A DNA stretch of 15,468 bases from Muribaculaceae bacterium (GTDB lineage: Bacteria > Bacteroidota > Bacteroidia > Bacteroidales > Muribaculaceae), in assembly GCA_009775125.1 (NCBI GenBank), contig VSPD01000004.1, positions 1 to 15,468 on the forward strand, written 5' to 3'. Positions 1-7,200 of the stretch are shown piece by piece. The position numbers and the translations under genes are program-made. Each line of letters begins with the position of its first letter. Within the stretch, counting starts at the first letter, position 1. The notes below the pieces were generated by a model. It worked only from the letters and a program-made list of their open reading frames with translations. It was not told where the DNA came from and ran no database searches.

Positions 1-41
1 AGAGTCCGGTGCAATACCGAACTCTTTCATTAATCGGATAA
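1..41 (+). CDS. Partial IS3-family transposase (OrfB), C-terminal 12 residues only
   Basis: The frame starting at base 3 gives SPVQYRTLSLIG and a TAA stop at 39-41; bases 1-2 end the preceding codon. The SPVQYR motif is the usual extreme C-terminus of IS3/IS150-group OrfB integrases (rve domain, DDE catalysis), where it follows a 'YN..R....L.G.SPVQYR' pattern. The catalytic residues lie outside the window, so whether the gene is intact cannot be judged. The IS terminal repeat directly downstream supports the call. Confidence 0.65.
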   Translation, partial: SPVQYRTLSLIG

Positions 42-75
42 TGTTTAACCCGTCTAACTTTTGGGGGGCACTTCA
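1..75 (+). mobile_element. Right end of an IS3-family insertion sequence (left part outside the window)
   Basis: Bases 1-41 read as the C-terminal codons of an IS3-type transposase. They are followed by about 30 bp of non-coding sequence and an end reading TAACTTTTGGGG...CACTTCA that finishes at base 75. IS3-family ends start with TG and finish with CA; read inward from base 75 this end is TGAAGTGC followed by a run of C and AAAAGTTAGAC, which I recognise as an IS3 (IS150-like) terminal repeat. The left end is missing, so target duplication cannot be tested (candidate bases after 75 are TTC). The hairpin formed by 1-10 and 16-25 lies within the last transposase codons. Confidence 0.7.
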
Positions 76-95
76 TTCTCCCGACTGTTTTATTT

Positions 96-119
96 CGCAA
101 GCCGGAGGCTCGCGTTCCT
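96..119 (-). repeat. REP-like palindrome, family 1, copy 1
   Basis: On the minus strand this reads AGGAA then an 8-bp stem CGCGAGCC / GGCTTGCG with loop TCC and one G-T wobble. It lies 9 bases past the stop codon of the cyclophilin gene, between that gene and the IS3 end. Two other copies occur at 1060-1083 and 11862-11885 with the same loop and flank. It may act as a weak terminator or mRNA-end stabiliser for the cyclophilin transcript, but there is no T-run after it. Confidence 0.7.
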
Positions 120-128
120 ACTGCTTAT

Positions 129-1028
129 TTAGTCGAGGACTTTCATGGAGATGATTTTCACGTCGGCTGTGGGGCGGTCGTGAGAGTCGGTCTCCACTTT
201 TTCGATTTTGTCGATTACGTCCATGCCGGCTACCACTTCGCCAAATACGGTGTATTCATTGTCGAGGTGGGGAGTGCCGCCGATTGTGGTGTAGTCCTGT
301 CGCATTTCGGCCGACATGCGCAGGGGGTTGGCCTTGCCCCAGGCTTCTGTCTCGGCGATGAGGCGGTCTTGAAGGGCATGGAGGCCTGCGGAGTCGCGTT
401 TTTGTTGCAGGGCCATGATGGAGTCCATGTTGTCTTGGGCCAGCTTGTTGAAATGGGCCTGCAAGCCGCTCTGCTCGAGACGGCGGTCGAACTGGTTGAG
501 TTGCGGCTCGGTGTATTTCTCGCCTGTCACGACGTAGAACTGGCATCCCGATGAGCGGCGTTGGGGGTTGACCTGGTCGCCCTGACGAGCGGCGGCAAGT
601 GCTCCGCGCTTGTGATAGTGGCGGGGGAAGTTGATTTCAGCCTCGAGAGTGTAGCCCACGTCGCCGGAGCCAAGCATTTGGCCGGGTTTGGCGGTCTTGG
701 AGTCGGGGTCGCCGGCCTGAACCATGAAGTTGGATATGACGCGATGGAAAAGGGTGCCTTCGTAGGTGCCGTCTTTCACATGTTTGAGGAAGTTGTCGCG
801 GTGGGCGGGAGTGTCGCCGTAGAGCAGCACGGTGAATGAGCCGAGCGATGTGGTCACTTCCACTTTTACCGAACCGGAGTCGGCGGGATTTGATTGTGAA
901 GCCATGTCTTGTGTTGTATTTATTTTTGCGGAATCGGCTGCGGCGGCATCCTTGTCGGCTGTGGACGAGGCGCCGCAAGCGGCCATGGCCATCATCAGGG
1001 CCATGAATGGAATAAGTTTTTTGAGCAT
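129..1028 (-). CDS. Periplasmic cyclophilin-type peptidyl-prolyl isomerase, lipoprotein
   Basis: A 299-aa protein predicted to catalyse cis-trans isomerisation of proline bonds in exported proteins. The N-terminus is a lipoprotein signal (MLKK, hydrophobic stretch, AMAAC with Cys18 as the lipidated residue), followed by an Asp/Ala/Ser-rich linker to about residue 52. The cyclophilin fold starts near residue 55. FHRVISNFMVQAGDP, with the catalytic Arg and the Phe/Met/Gln pocket residues, is intact, as are GYTLEAEIN, the GALAAAR strand and SSGCQFYVVTG. The C-terminal strand is EYTVFGEVVAGMDVIDKI. Between QFYVVTG and EYTVFGE lies a roughly 85-residue charged, Gln-rich, probably helical insertion that short cyclophilins lack; Bacteroidota periplasmic cyclophilins often carry one. 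No -7 box is visible in the 73-bp gap upstream, so it is probably co-transcribed from the 125-aa gene. The fold is certain; its substrate is unknown. Confidence 0.9.
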   Translation of the reverse strand: MLKKLIPFMALMMAMAACGASSTADKDAAAADSAKINTTQDMASQSNPADSGSVKVEVTTSLGSFTVLLYGDTPAHRDNFLKHVKDGTYEGTLFHRVISNFMVQAGDPDSKTAKPGQMLGSGDVGYTLEAEINFPRHYHKRGALAAARQGDQVNPQRRSSGCQFYVVTGEKYTEPQLNQFDRRLEQSGLQAHFNKLAQDNMDSIMALQQKRDSAGLHALQDRLIAETEAWGKANPLRMSAEMRQDYTTIGGTPHLDNEYTVFGEVVAGMDVIDKIEKVETDSHDRPTADVKIISMKVLD

Positions 1029-1059
1029 TTGGGGGATTTTTTCGATTGTTCGAGTAAGT

Positions 1060-1085
1060 CACAAGCCGGAGGCTTGTGTTCCTGC
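1060..1085 (-). repeat. REP-like palindrome, family 1, copy 2 (plus a degenerate partial copy)
   Basis: The minus strand reads GGAA then CACAAGCC / GGCTTGTG, a perfect 8-bp stem with loop TCC. It sits in the 73-bp gap between the 125-aa gene and the cyclophilin gene, so it would lie inside their common transcript. Just upstream in the transcript, 1086-1102 carries a second GCAGGAAC followed by GCAATCCCGGC, which looks like a decayed partial copy in tandem. Confidence 0.75.
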
Positions 1086-1101
1086 CGGGATTGCGTTCCT
1101 G

Positions 1102-1479
1102 CTATATTACTGCTGTGGGGAAGAGGCGTTTGTAGATGCGGCGGAAGTTGTTGTCCTCGGCCATGAGGCGCGGAGCCTTTTCCTCGTAGTCCTCGCCGTA
1201 GATGCTGAGGATAAGGTCGGGGAGGTAGCGGTGCTCGCGGTCGCGGTCGATGGTTGCTGCCACGAGCTTGCGCACGGGCTCGGCAAATTTCACGGGGTCG
1301 ATGGCGTTGAGATATCGTGCCGCCGATGCAAGGAACTGTCCTACAAGGTCGACGCGCGTCATGTTTTCGATGAGCCATTCGAGCTCGTCGAAACAATTTT
1401 CTATGTTATTTGCGATGTATTCGTATGTGACGAGGCCGTCGGGATCGTCTTCGAGTACTCTTTTTTGTTCGTCGGTCAT
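1102..1479 (-). CDS. Conserved hypothetical protein, 125 aa
   Basis: I do not recognise a named family. The protein is acidic, soluble and mostly helical by eye (runs such as NNIENCFDELEWLIENM and FAEPVRKLVAATIDRDRE), with no signal peptide, membrane segment or metal-binding motif. That pattern suggests a small cytoplasmic all-alpha protein, perhaps an adaptor. The start at 1479 is supported by a good Bacteroidota promoter 20-50 bases upstream and by coding-like composition from the first codon. The gene leads the cyclophilin gene (73-bp gap, same strand), probably in one transcript; no functional link between them is implied. Confidence 0.75.
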   Translation of the reverse strand: MTDEQKRVLEDDPDGLVTYEYIANNIENCFDELEWLIENMTRVDLVGQFLASAARYLNAIDPVKFAEPVRKLVAATIDRDREHRYLPDLILSIYGEDYEEKAPRLMAEDNNFRRIYKRLFPTAVI

Positions 1480-1499
1480 AGTTATAACAATTTTGGTGA

Positions 1500-1531
1500 C
1501 AAAAGTACGGCAAAAAAATCATAATGCCAAA
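1500..1531 (-). promoter_or_regulatory. Bacteroidota-type promoter for the 125-aa gene / cyclophilin operon
   Basis: Read on the minus strand, 1507-1500 is TACTTTTG, an exact match to the -7 consensus TAnnTTTG. A TTTG at 1531-1528 lies 20 bp upstream, the normal distance for the -33 element. Transcription would start around 1493, giving a short leader before the ATG at 1479. This is the only promoter in the window where both elements are present at the expected spacing. Confidence 0.7.
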
Positions 1532-1540
1532 TTTTATCGA

Positions 1541-1619
1541 TGCACAATGCACGATGCACGATGCACAATTGGCTTTCAGCGCGTAGCCCGATTGTGCATC
1601 GTGCATTGTGAATAGTGCA
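1541..1619. repeat. Long palindromic repeat, family 2, copy 1
   Basis: A hairpin of two roughly 29-nt arms (1541-1569 and 1591-1619) built from TGCACGA-type units. The inner 20 bp pair with one mismatch. The centre (1570-1590) contains GGCT...AGCC around TTCAGCGCGT. Bases 1541-1606 match 12631-12696 at 65 of 66 positions. The right arm touches the TAA stop of the DUF4369 lipoprotein gene (1620-1622), so it lies at that transcript's 3' end. It may fold the mRNA end or terminate weakly, but no clear T-tract follows on either strand. Confidence 0.85.
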
Positions 1620-2612
1620 TTATAGGCGCGAAGCAGCGGAGTCGATGGAGGTGCCGCGCCAGATTTGACGGCCGGCCGAGTCTACGGCCACCACATAGGG
1701 CACTCGCGGCAGGGCGAATGGCCGCAGCGCGGGCGAGAGGGGGCCGCCGGGGGTCCAGGCCTGCGTCCATGAGGCGGTGTCGCGGCGTATGGCCCGCTTC
1801 CATGACAGCGTGTCGGGGGTGAATATCACCTCCACCACTTCCAAGCCTTTTTTGCGGGCGGCGCGGCGCATACGCTGCTTGGCGCTGTCGGCATGCTGGG
1901 CATATTCGGTGGTGAACACGAAGATGCGGCCCCGTCGCTCGTTGGCGACGAAGGTGTGGAGGGTGTCTTTCACGGTGGAGAGCCGCAGGGTGTCGACGCG
2001 CGGAAATCCTTGCTCGGGCACGGCTCCGGCCGAGACGGTGGCATACGGGTCGAGCACACGATGGACGCTGCTTTCCTCGGATATCGACTGCAACACCGAA
2101 TCGGCGCGTGCCGGGTCGACCGAGCCGTCGTAGGCCGTGGCAAAAAGCAGGGAACCGGCGGGGGAGTCGGAATGTGTGGCTATGAACCGCTCTATCAGGT
2201 CATTGGCCGCCTTGCCGCCGCTATTGAGCGCGTCGGCGTTGGCAAATGAAAAGCCGGACCATTCTTCCAGCGCCTTGTTGCCCGTGGCCTTTATCTTGTA
2301 GGGATTTGTACGCGAGAGCATACATTCCACCTTGTCGCCGTTGGAGGCTACTATGCGGCCGAGCACGCGGTATTCGTTGTCGAGGAACTCGACGATGGCC
2401 GGACGCTTCGACGCGCCCTCCACCTCGAAAGCGCCGGCGCGGGCTACGGTGACGGTGGAGCGCACGGCTGTGCCGTCGTAATACATCACATACAGGTTCA
2501 TCGACGGATTCCCATCGATATGCCCTTTTATAGTGAATTTGCCGGAGTCGGAGCAGGCCGAAAGCACAAGGGCTGCAAGCGCGGCGAGCAGTATATTGAA
2601 TGTATGTTTCAT
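1620..2612 (-). CDS. DUF4369-type lipoprotein with a C-terminal thioredoxin-like domain lacking CXXC
   Basis: A 330-aa protein. Residues 1-20 form a lipoprotein signal ending LSAC, with Cys20 lipidated. Residues about 25-120 (GKFTIKGHIDGNPSMNLYVMYYDG... through GDKVECML) look like the DUF4369 beta domain that usually precedes thioredoxin/AhpC-type domains in Bacteroidota lipoproteins. Residues about 215-325 look like a thioredoxin fold: a strand GRIFVFTT, a helix rich in Arg/Lys, a strand VVEVIFTP, then PRVPYVVAVDSAGRQIWRG, whose VP matches the cis-proline loop. Where CXXC should be there is TTEYAQHA, so it cannot be a classical thiol-disulfide oxidoreductase. It starts 5 bases after the histidine kinase stop, so the two are almost certainly one transcript. 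A partner or accessory of the sensor is possible but unproven. The terminal L-TAA abuts a long palindromic repeat. Confidence 0.8.
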   Translation of the reverse strand: MKHTFNILLAALAALVLSACSDSGKFTIKGHIDGNPSMNLYVMYYDGTAVRSTVTVARAGAFEVEGASKRPAIVEFLDNEYRVLGRIVASNGDKVECMLSRTNPYKIKATGNKALEEWSGFSFANADALNSGGKAANDLIERFIATHSDSPAGSLLFATAYDGSVDPARADSVLQSISEESSVHRVLDPYATVSAGAVPEQGFPRVDTLRLSTVKDTLHTFVANERRGRIFVFTTEYAQHADSAKQRMRRAARKKGLEVVEVIFTPDTLSWKRAIRRDTASWTQAWTPGGPLSPALRPFALPRVPYVVAVDSAGRQIWRGTSIDSAASRL

Positions 2613-2617
2613 CGTTT

Positions 2618-3841
2618 CTATGATTTAAGCGGCATCTCGATGCGGAAGGTCGTGCCCTGGCCGGGGGTGGATGCCTTTACGTATATTTTACCCCGATGGT
2701 ATTCTTCGATAATGCGTTTGGCAAGGGTGAGGCCGAGCCCCCAGCCGCGTTTTTTGGTGGTGAAGCCGGGATTGAACACATTTTTGAAGTTTTTCCGGGA
2801 GATTCCTTTTCCGGTGTCGGTCACCTCGGCCCATGCCGCGGAGCGGTCGCGCCCGGTGGTGACGGTGATGGTGCCGTGGCCTTCCATGGCGTCGACGGCG
2901 TTTTTCACAAGGTTTTCCATTACCCACCCCAACAGCGGAGGACAAGCCTCGACGGGGAGGGCGCCGGCATCGCGGTCGACTTTCACCTTTATGTTCGGCG
3001 AGATGCGTGTCGACATGTATGATGTGGCATGGTCGACCATCGTGCCTAAATCGGCATCTTCCATCTTGGGCACGGAGCCGATTTTGGAGAAGCGCGACGC
3101 TATCGTTTCGAGGCGGCGCACATCCTTGTCCATTTCGGCCACGGTGTCGGCGTCGACGCCCATGTCGGGGAGCAGTTCCATCCATGCCATCAGCGATGAG
3201 ATGGGGGTGCCGAGCTGGTGGGCAGTCTCTTTCGAGAGGCCGACCCATACTTTGTTTTGCTCGGCTTTTTTTGTCGACAGCACGGCGAAATACACCACGG
3301 CAATGAACACGAGCATCACAAGCAGCTGCACATAGGGGTAATAGCTGAGGCGTTTGAGCAGGGTCGAGTCTTCGTAATAGAGGTGCTGGTTGAAGCCTCG
3401 GGCTATGGTGATGTGTATCACATTTGTGGTGGTGGCCAGGGTGGCGAGCTTGTCTTTGAGAAAGCGTTCGTTGGCAGCCGACAGCACAGGCAGGGCGAGC
3501 GAGTCTACCGGCTCGGGGAGGCGAAAATTGCGGTGCTGGAGTATGTTGCCGTCGTCGTCGGTGAGCAGCACGGGTATGGTGGTGTTGCTCTCGATTATCG
3601 ACAGCAGGAAGTCGATGTCGGCGGCCAGGGCTTGGCCAATGTCGGCATCGGAGGTTTCCAGGGCGGAGATTGAGATAATCTCGCGGGTGGCGTCGGCCCA
3701 TATCTGCATCCTCTGCCGCTCCTGGGCGGCAAGGTCGTCGATAAGATTGTTGGATACATACAGGAACACGGCCACGACGCAGGCGGCGGCCACTAAAAAA
3801 GCCACCTTGCCCCATCGGCGTATGTCGTAGATATTAGCCAT
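2618..3841 (-). CDS. Membrane sensor histidine kinase (orphan)
   Basis: A 407-aa protein from the ATG at 3841. An in-frame ATG at 3868 would add nine residues, but it lies upstream of the -7 box at 3865-3858, so I reject it. One membrane span covers about residues 13-33, an extracytoplasmic sensor region about 34-168, and a second span about 170-189. The dimerisation/phosphoacceptor helix contains ETAHQLGTPISSL, with His208 as the phosphorylated residue. The ATPase domain shows the N box (ENLVKNAVDAM, Asn310/Asn314), the G1 box DTGKGI (Asp342), the F-box-like NVFNPGFTTKK and the G2 box GWGLGL, ending IEMPLKS. All catalytic residues are present. No response regulator lies beside it, so its partner is encoded elsewhere. 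The signal is unknown, and the sensor region matches no family I can name. It is followed 5 bases later by the DUF4369 lipoprotein gene. Confidence 0.92.
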   Translation of the reverse strand: MANIYDIRRWGKVAFLVAAACVVAVFLYVSNNLIDDLAAQERQRMQIWADATREIISISALETSDADIGQALAADIDFLLSIIESNTTIPVLLTDDDGNILQHRNFRLPEPVDSLALPVLSAANERFLKDKLATLATTTNVIHITIARGFNQHLYYEDSTLLKRLSYYPYVQLLVMLVFIAVVYFAVLSTKKAEQNKVWVGLSKETAHQLGTPISSLMAWMELLPDMGVDADTVAEMDKDVRRLETIASRFSKIGSVPKMEDADLGTMVDHATSYMSTRISPNIKVKVDRDAGALPVEACPPLLGWVMENLVKNAVDAMEGHGTITVTTGRDRSAAWAEVTDTGKGISRKNFKNVFNPGFTTKKRGWGLGLTLAKRIIEEYHRGKIYVKASTPGQGTTFRIEMPLKS

Positions 3842-3857
3842 TACTGATTTATCCGTG

Positions 3858-3865
3858 CAAAGGTA
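3858..3865 (-). promoter_or_regulatory. -7 promoter box for the histidine kinase operon
   Basis: The minus strand reads TACCTTTG, an exact TAnnTTTG match, with the start codon 17 bases downstream of its 3' edge. The place for the -33 element falls inside the MITE-like insertion that begins 13 bases upstream, and no TTG is found at the expected distance. The original upstream part of the promoter may have been replaced by the insertion. Confidence 0.55.
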
Positions 3866-3877
3866 CATATTTTATTA

Positions 3878-4223
3878 AGAGCCTGTCCCATAATAAATGT
3901 TAAAACGTGGGCGGTTTATCTTTGAGCGATTTTTGTGTAACGATGAGGGAGTGTGGCGAGCCACATGACCGAAGAGTTGCACGAAAAGCGCCAAAGATAA
4001 ACCGAACCTATGGTAATTTTATCACAGAATAGGCATTTAATGATTATTTTTATTATTAGAGCATTTTTTTAATTGATACTGAAATCACCTTATCTTCCCG
4101 TCTTTTGAGCATCTTTTCCGCTTCGTTTCAGTCGTGTACGTCCAGTACACTCCTTCAACTCACCGAAAAATCTGCTTCAAAATCCGGGCCCCACGTTTTA
4201 ACATTTATTGTGGGACAGGCTCT
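3878..4223. mobile_element. MITE-like non-autonomous element with 34-bp terminal inverted repeats
   Basis: The ends 3878-3911 and 4190-4223 are inverted repeats with one mismatch in 34 bp, starting AGAGCCTGTCCCA and continuing AATAAATG...AAACGTGGG. The 346-bp body encodes no protein. Its left half folds into a nested hairpin: CGGTTTATCTTTG (3912-3924) pairs perfectly with 3992-4004, the next ten or so bases pair imperfectly, and TGTGGC/GCCACA (3952-3965) is at the tip. The right half has a GTGTAC/GTACAC hairpin (4134-4150). The middle is AT-rich. I see no clear target duplication. The GAGCCTGTCCCA ends recall DDE transposase elements (IS5/IS1182-like), which would supply transposase in trans; the parent is not identified. 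It fills the gap between the kinase start and the terminator of the large secreted protein. Confidence 0.8.
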
Positions 4224-4240
4224 AACGCGGGGCAAGTGCA

Positions 4241-4279
4241 AAAATTGTACAGGCCCGCCGGATTCCGGCAGGCCTGTAC
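4241..4279 (-). terminator. Intrinsic terminator of the large secreted-protein gene
   Basis: GTACAGGCC (4247-4255) pairs with GGCCTGTAC (4271-4279), then after one C/A mismatch GCCGG (4257-4261) pairs with CCGGC (4265-4269) around an ATT loop. In the minus direction the stem is followed by AATTTTT. The hairpin starts about 19 bases past the stop codon at 4298. This is a strong stem followed by a U-tract, the textbook intrinsic form. Confidence 0.88.
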
Positions 4280-4297
4280 GCTCAGGGGTATTTAGTA

Positions 4298-7200
4298 TTA
4301 GAGGATGTGCTTGGAGGCGCGTCCGTCGGCCACGACGATGTAGACGCCGGGGGCCACGTCGATGTCGGCGCCGGACGCGTCGCGGAGGATGCACACGCCG
4401 GCGGCGGTATATATGCTCACGGAGGCCGCGCCTGTAACGGTGATATGGCCGGCTCCGGCGCGTATTACAGCCGAGGGGGCGGCGTCGGCCGACATGTCGT
4501 CATTGCCCGACACGACAAGGCGCGGGGTGGTGACGAGGTCGAATATCTGCCGGCCGAGGTGCACCGTTACGTCGTAGACATATGGTTCGGAAGCGAATGT
4601 GCGCAACACATAGTCGCCTTCGGCAGTCTGCGGCAGGTCGTCGGTGGTGGCCACAGACGATGATTCTGGAGCGGGGGCTTCGCCGCCTTCTTCTTCAATA
4701 GCGGCGCGGCCTATGCGGCGGGCAGAATTGGCACGGGCGTCGACATAGCAATTTTCGAAGGGGGCAAGCTCTTTGTTGTCCCAACGGCGCACGTACACAA
4801 CAGGGGCGTAGGCCGTGGCGGCGGTGTTGACAATCGACAGGGGCTTGTCGTGTGATTCGAAACTGCCGCGGCCGTCGCGGCCATCTTCGTTGTAGACAAG
4901 TTTGGTGAATACAGAGCCGTAGAGGGTCTCGTCGGCCGTAGGTTCGTAGGTGGGATCGACGCTGCCGGCATGATAGTTGTTGGAGTGGCGGATTGTCTCG
5001 GCCAGGGTGTGTCCCAGGCGGTTGGAGAAGAAATATGACGAGTGGCGTGCGCCGGCGCGAACGGGGAATTTGACGCCGTCGGCCGTATAGCGGCCGAGTT
5101 CGTCGGGGTCGGCTTTGAGTTTCACCCAATGCGCGCCGCTTTCGGCTCCGTCGTATTCATCGAGGCGCGAGCGGTCCCATTCCGAGGGCTCTACGTCGGT
5201 GAACACGATATATAGTTCGCCGTAAGGATTGTCGCCGTCATCGTCGCTGTCGGTATGGCCGGACACGAGCCACAGCACATTGTTGGCGGGGTCGAACACT
5301 ATGGTCACGTCTTTGTAGACGGGCGACTGCACCCAGTCGTACTGGAAATTCGAGCCTTGGATTATGGCCGTGGCGTCGGGGGCCATGGCTATCATGAAGC
5401 GGTCTTTGTAGGATGTGTTGTCGACGGTCGGTATGGGAGTGTCGGCGGCAGTGCCGGCGGTCAACTCTTTTTTGGCGTCGGAGATGTAGCGGTTCTGGCC
5501 GTCGGAGAGGTAATAGGGATGGTTTATTTCGTGGATTACATTGTTGAGGTTGAAGGGGTAGAACGATGTCTGCTGCAATCCGGCCTCGTCATAGTTGTAA
5601 ATGAACCAGTCGCCCCACAGGTATTCGAGATAGCATGTATAGTAGCCGGTGGTGGGGTGATAGACGAAGCGGTATTTTTCGTTTTGCTTGGCCCAGTCGA
5701 GTTTTCCGTCGAGCTGCACGCCGGCGCAGCTGCCTTCGAAATAGTAGGAGCGTCCTTCGTAGTCGACGCCATAGCGGTGCGACATCGAGGCTATATCCAT
5801 GTCTACCTCTACATTTTCGAGCGGACGGGTACCGTTGTAATGGAATTTCTTGAAGCGGTATTTTTCGTTTTGGTAGTCGGTGCCGACGTTAAGATGGTTG
5901 AACATGTTGATGCGTCGGCCTGCCAGCGCGGGGTTGGCGTCTTGGCCGTTGTTGTCGGACGAGGTGTGGGCGGCATACCATACGAGACCGTCGGCAGGGT
6001 CGCCGTCGGCGAGAGTCCATCCGGGGTTGATGTCTGCGCCGCGACGGTTTACGAAATAGTATTCGGCTCCGGCGGGCATGTCGACATAGAGCCACACCTT
6101 ATCGGGCATATTCACGACCTGATACGACATATAGTAATTTCCGTCCTCGCGCAGGCGCATCCGGAACCGGTACCAGCACGTGTCGGCGCCGTCGGCGAAG
6201 TCCTCGTCGCGTGCCTCGAAGCGCGACACTTTCTCGCCGGTGGCCTCGGTGTCGTAGCCCACGCTGTTGCTGAGCCCGAGATTGTAGAATTGGAATGGCT
6301 CTACGATCTCCCGGCCGGAAGCGTCTGCCACGGGGTATCCGAACTCGACATATCCGCCACGGGGGATGCACGCCGACATGAGGTTGCGGCGGTTGTTGTT
6401 TTTGTATTGCATGTCGGCGTAGTCGCCCAGGAGCATGCCCGAGGCGTCGAAGGCTCCGATTTTGATACCGCGGTCTTTGAGCACCTTGCGGCTCACGGTG
6501 ATTTGTTTTGTGGTGGTTGTGTAGAAAATCACGAACGAGAATTCGCCGTCGCGCACCACGGAATATGTCGTGGTGAGGCATTGGCCGGAGTACTGGTCGT
6601 AGAGTGTGGATATGTCGCCGTCGGTGAGGGTGACTGTCGTGGCTCCTTGCGCGGGGCTGTTCTTGCATCCGTAGCGCACCATGTCTTTTTCGTCGATGCC
6701 GATAATCTCGCCCGACTCGCCGTAGATGGCGCGTCCGCGGCATATTTCAAATTCCTGGCCGGCTTTGAGGCACAGGTCGTGGATGCCGTGGGCGCCTGAG
6801 GGCTGCAGGTCGAGCTTGCGGTAGCCGTCGATATAGCCTTGGGCGGCGTCGCCCTTGAAGTGAAGAATCACGTCGGCCATATGGCCGAAATCGTCGGCGG
6901 GGGCGGCAAGGCTGCCGATTATGTTCATGCGGTTGGCTTCGTCAACGTCGACACGGTAGCCTTTCACGTCGATATTGCTTCCGTTGGCCGAGATTATGAG
7001 CATACGGTAGCCGTTGTCGCCGTAGGATACTTTCTTGCGCAGCGAGTGGTCGGCCGACGGGGTGAATGTGAATGTGGCCATGTCGCCTTCCTGCGAGGCG
7101 AAGGGGGTGTCGACATCTGCGAGCGCCGGCCGGTAGGCCACGCCATTGTTCATTATATAGAAGGCCTGGCTGTAATCCATGCCTATCGCTATGGCATATG

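Noticed and set aside
1..25. Hairpin AGAGTCCGGT / ACCGAACTCT as an intrinsic terminator
   Set aside because: It falls within the last codons of the IS3 transposase and lacks a proper T-run; it is better read as part of the IS end.
1406..1606. Small frame beginning MHDAQSGYALKANCAS, and its twin near 12700
   Set aside because: It is the translation of the family-2 palindromic repeat. The identity of the two peptides comes from the DNA repeat, not from a protein family.
2618..3841. Complete two-component system
   Set aside because: I looked for a receiver-domain gene on either side; the neighbours are a lipoprotein gene and a MITE, so only the sensor is here.
3842..3868. Upstream ATG for the histidine kinase
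   Set aside because: It overlaps the -7 box at 3858-3865, so it would not be in the transcript; the ATG at 3841 directly precedes the membrane anchor.
4105..4437. Arg-rich open frames across the right end of the MITE and the terminator
   Set aside because: They run through a terminal inverted repeat and a terminator hairpin and end in a low-complexity Arg stretch antisense to the secreted protein.
5255..6799. 514-codon open frame antisense to the large secreted-protein gene
   Set aside because: It is a mirror frame of a GC-rich gene: Val/Gly/Ala/His-rich with no motif. The minus-strand gene has a signal peptide, promoter box and terminator, so this is not a gene.
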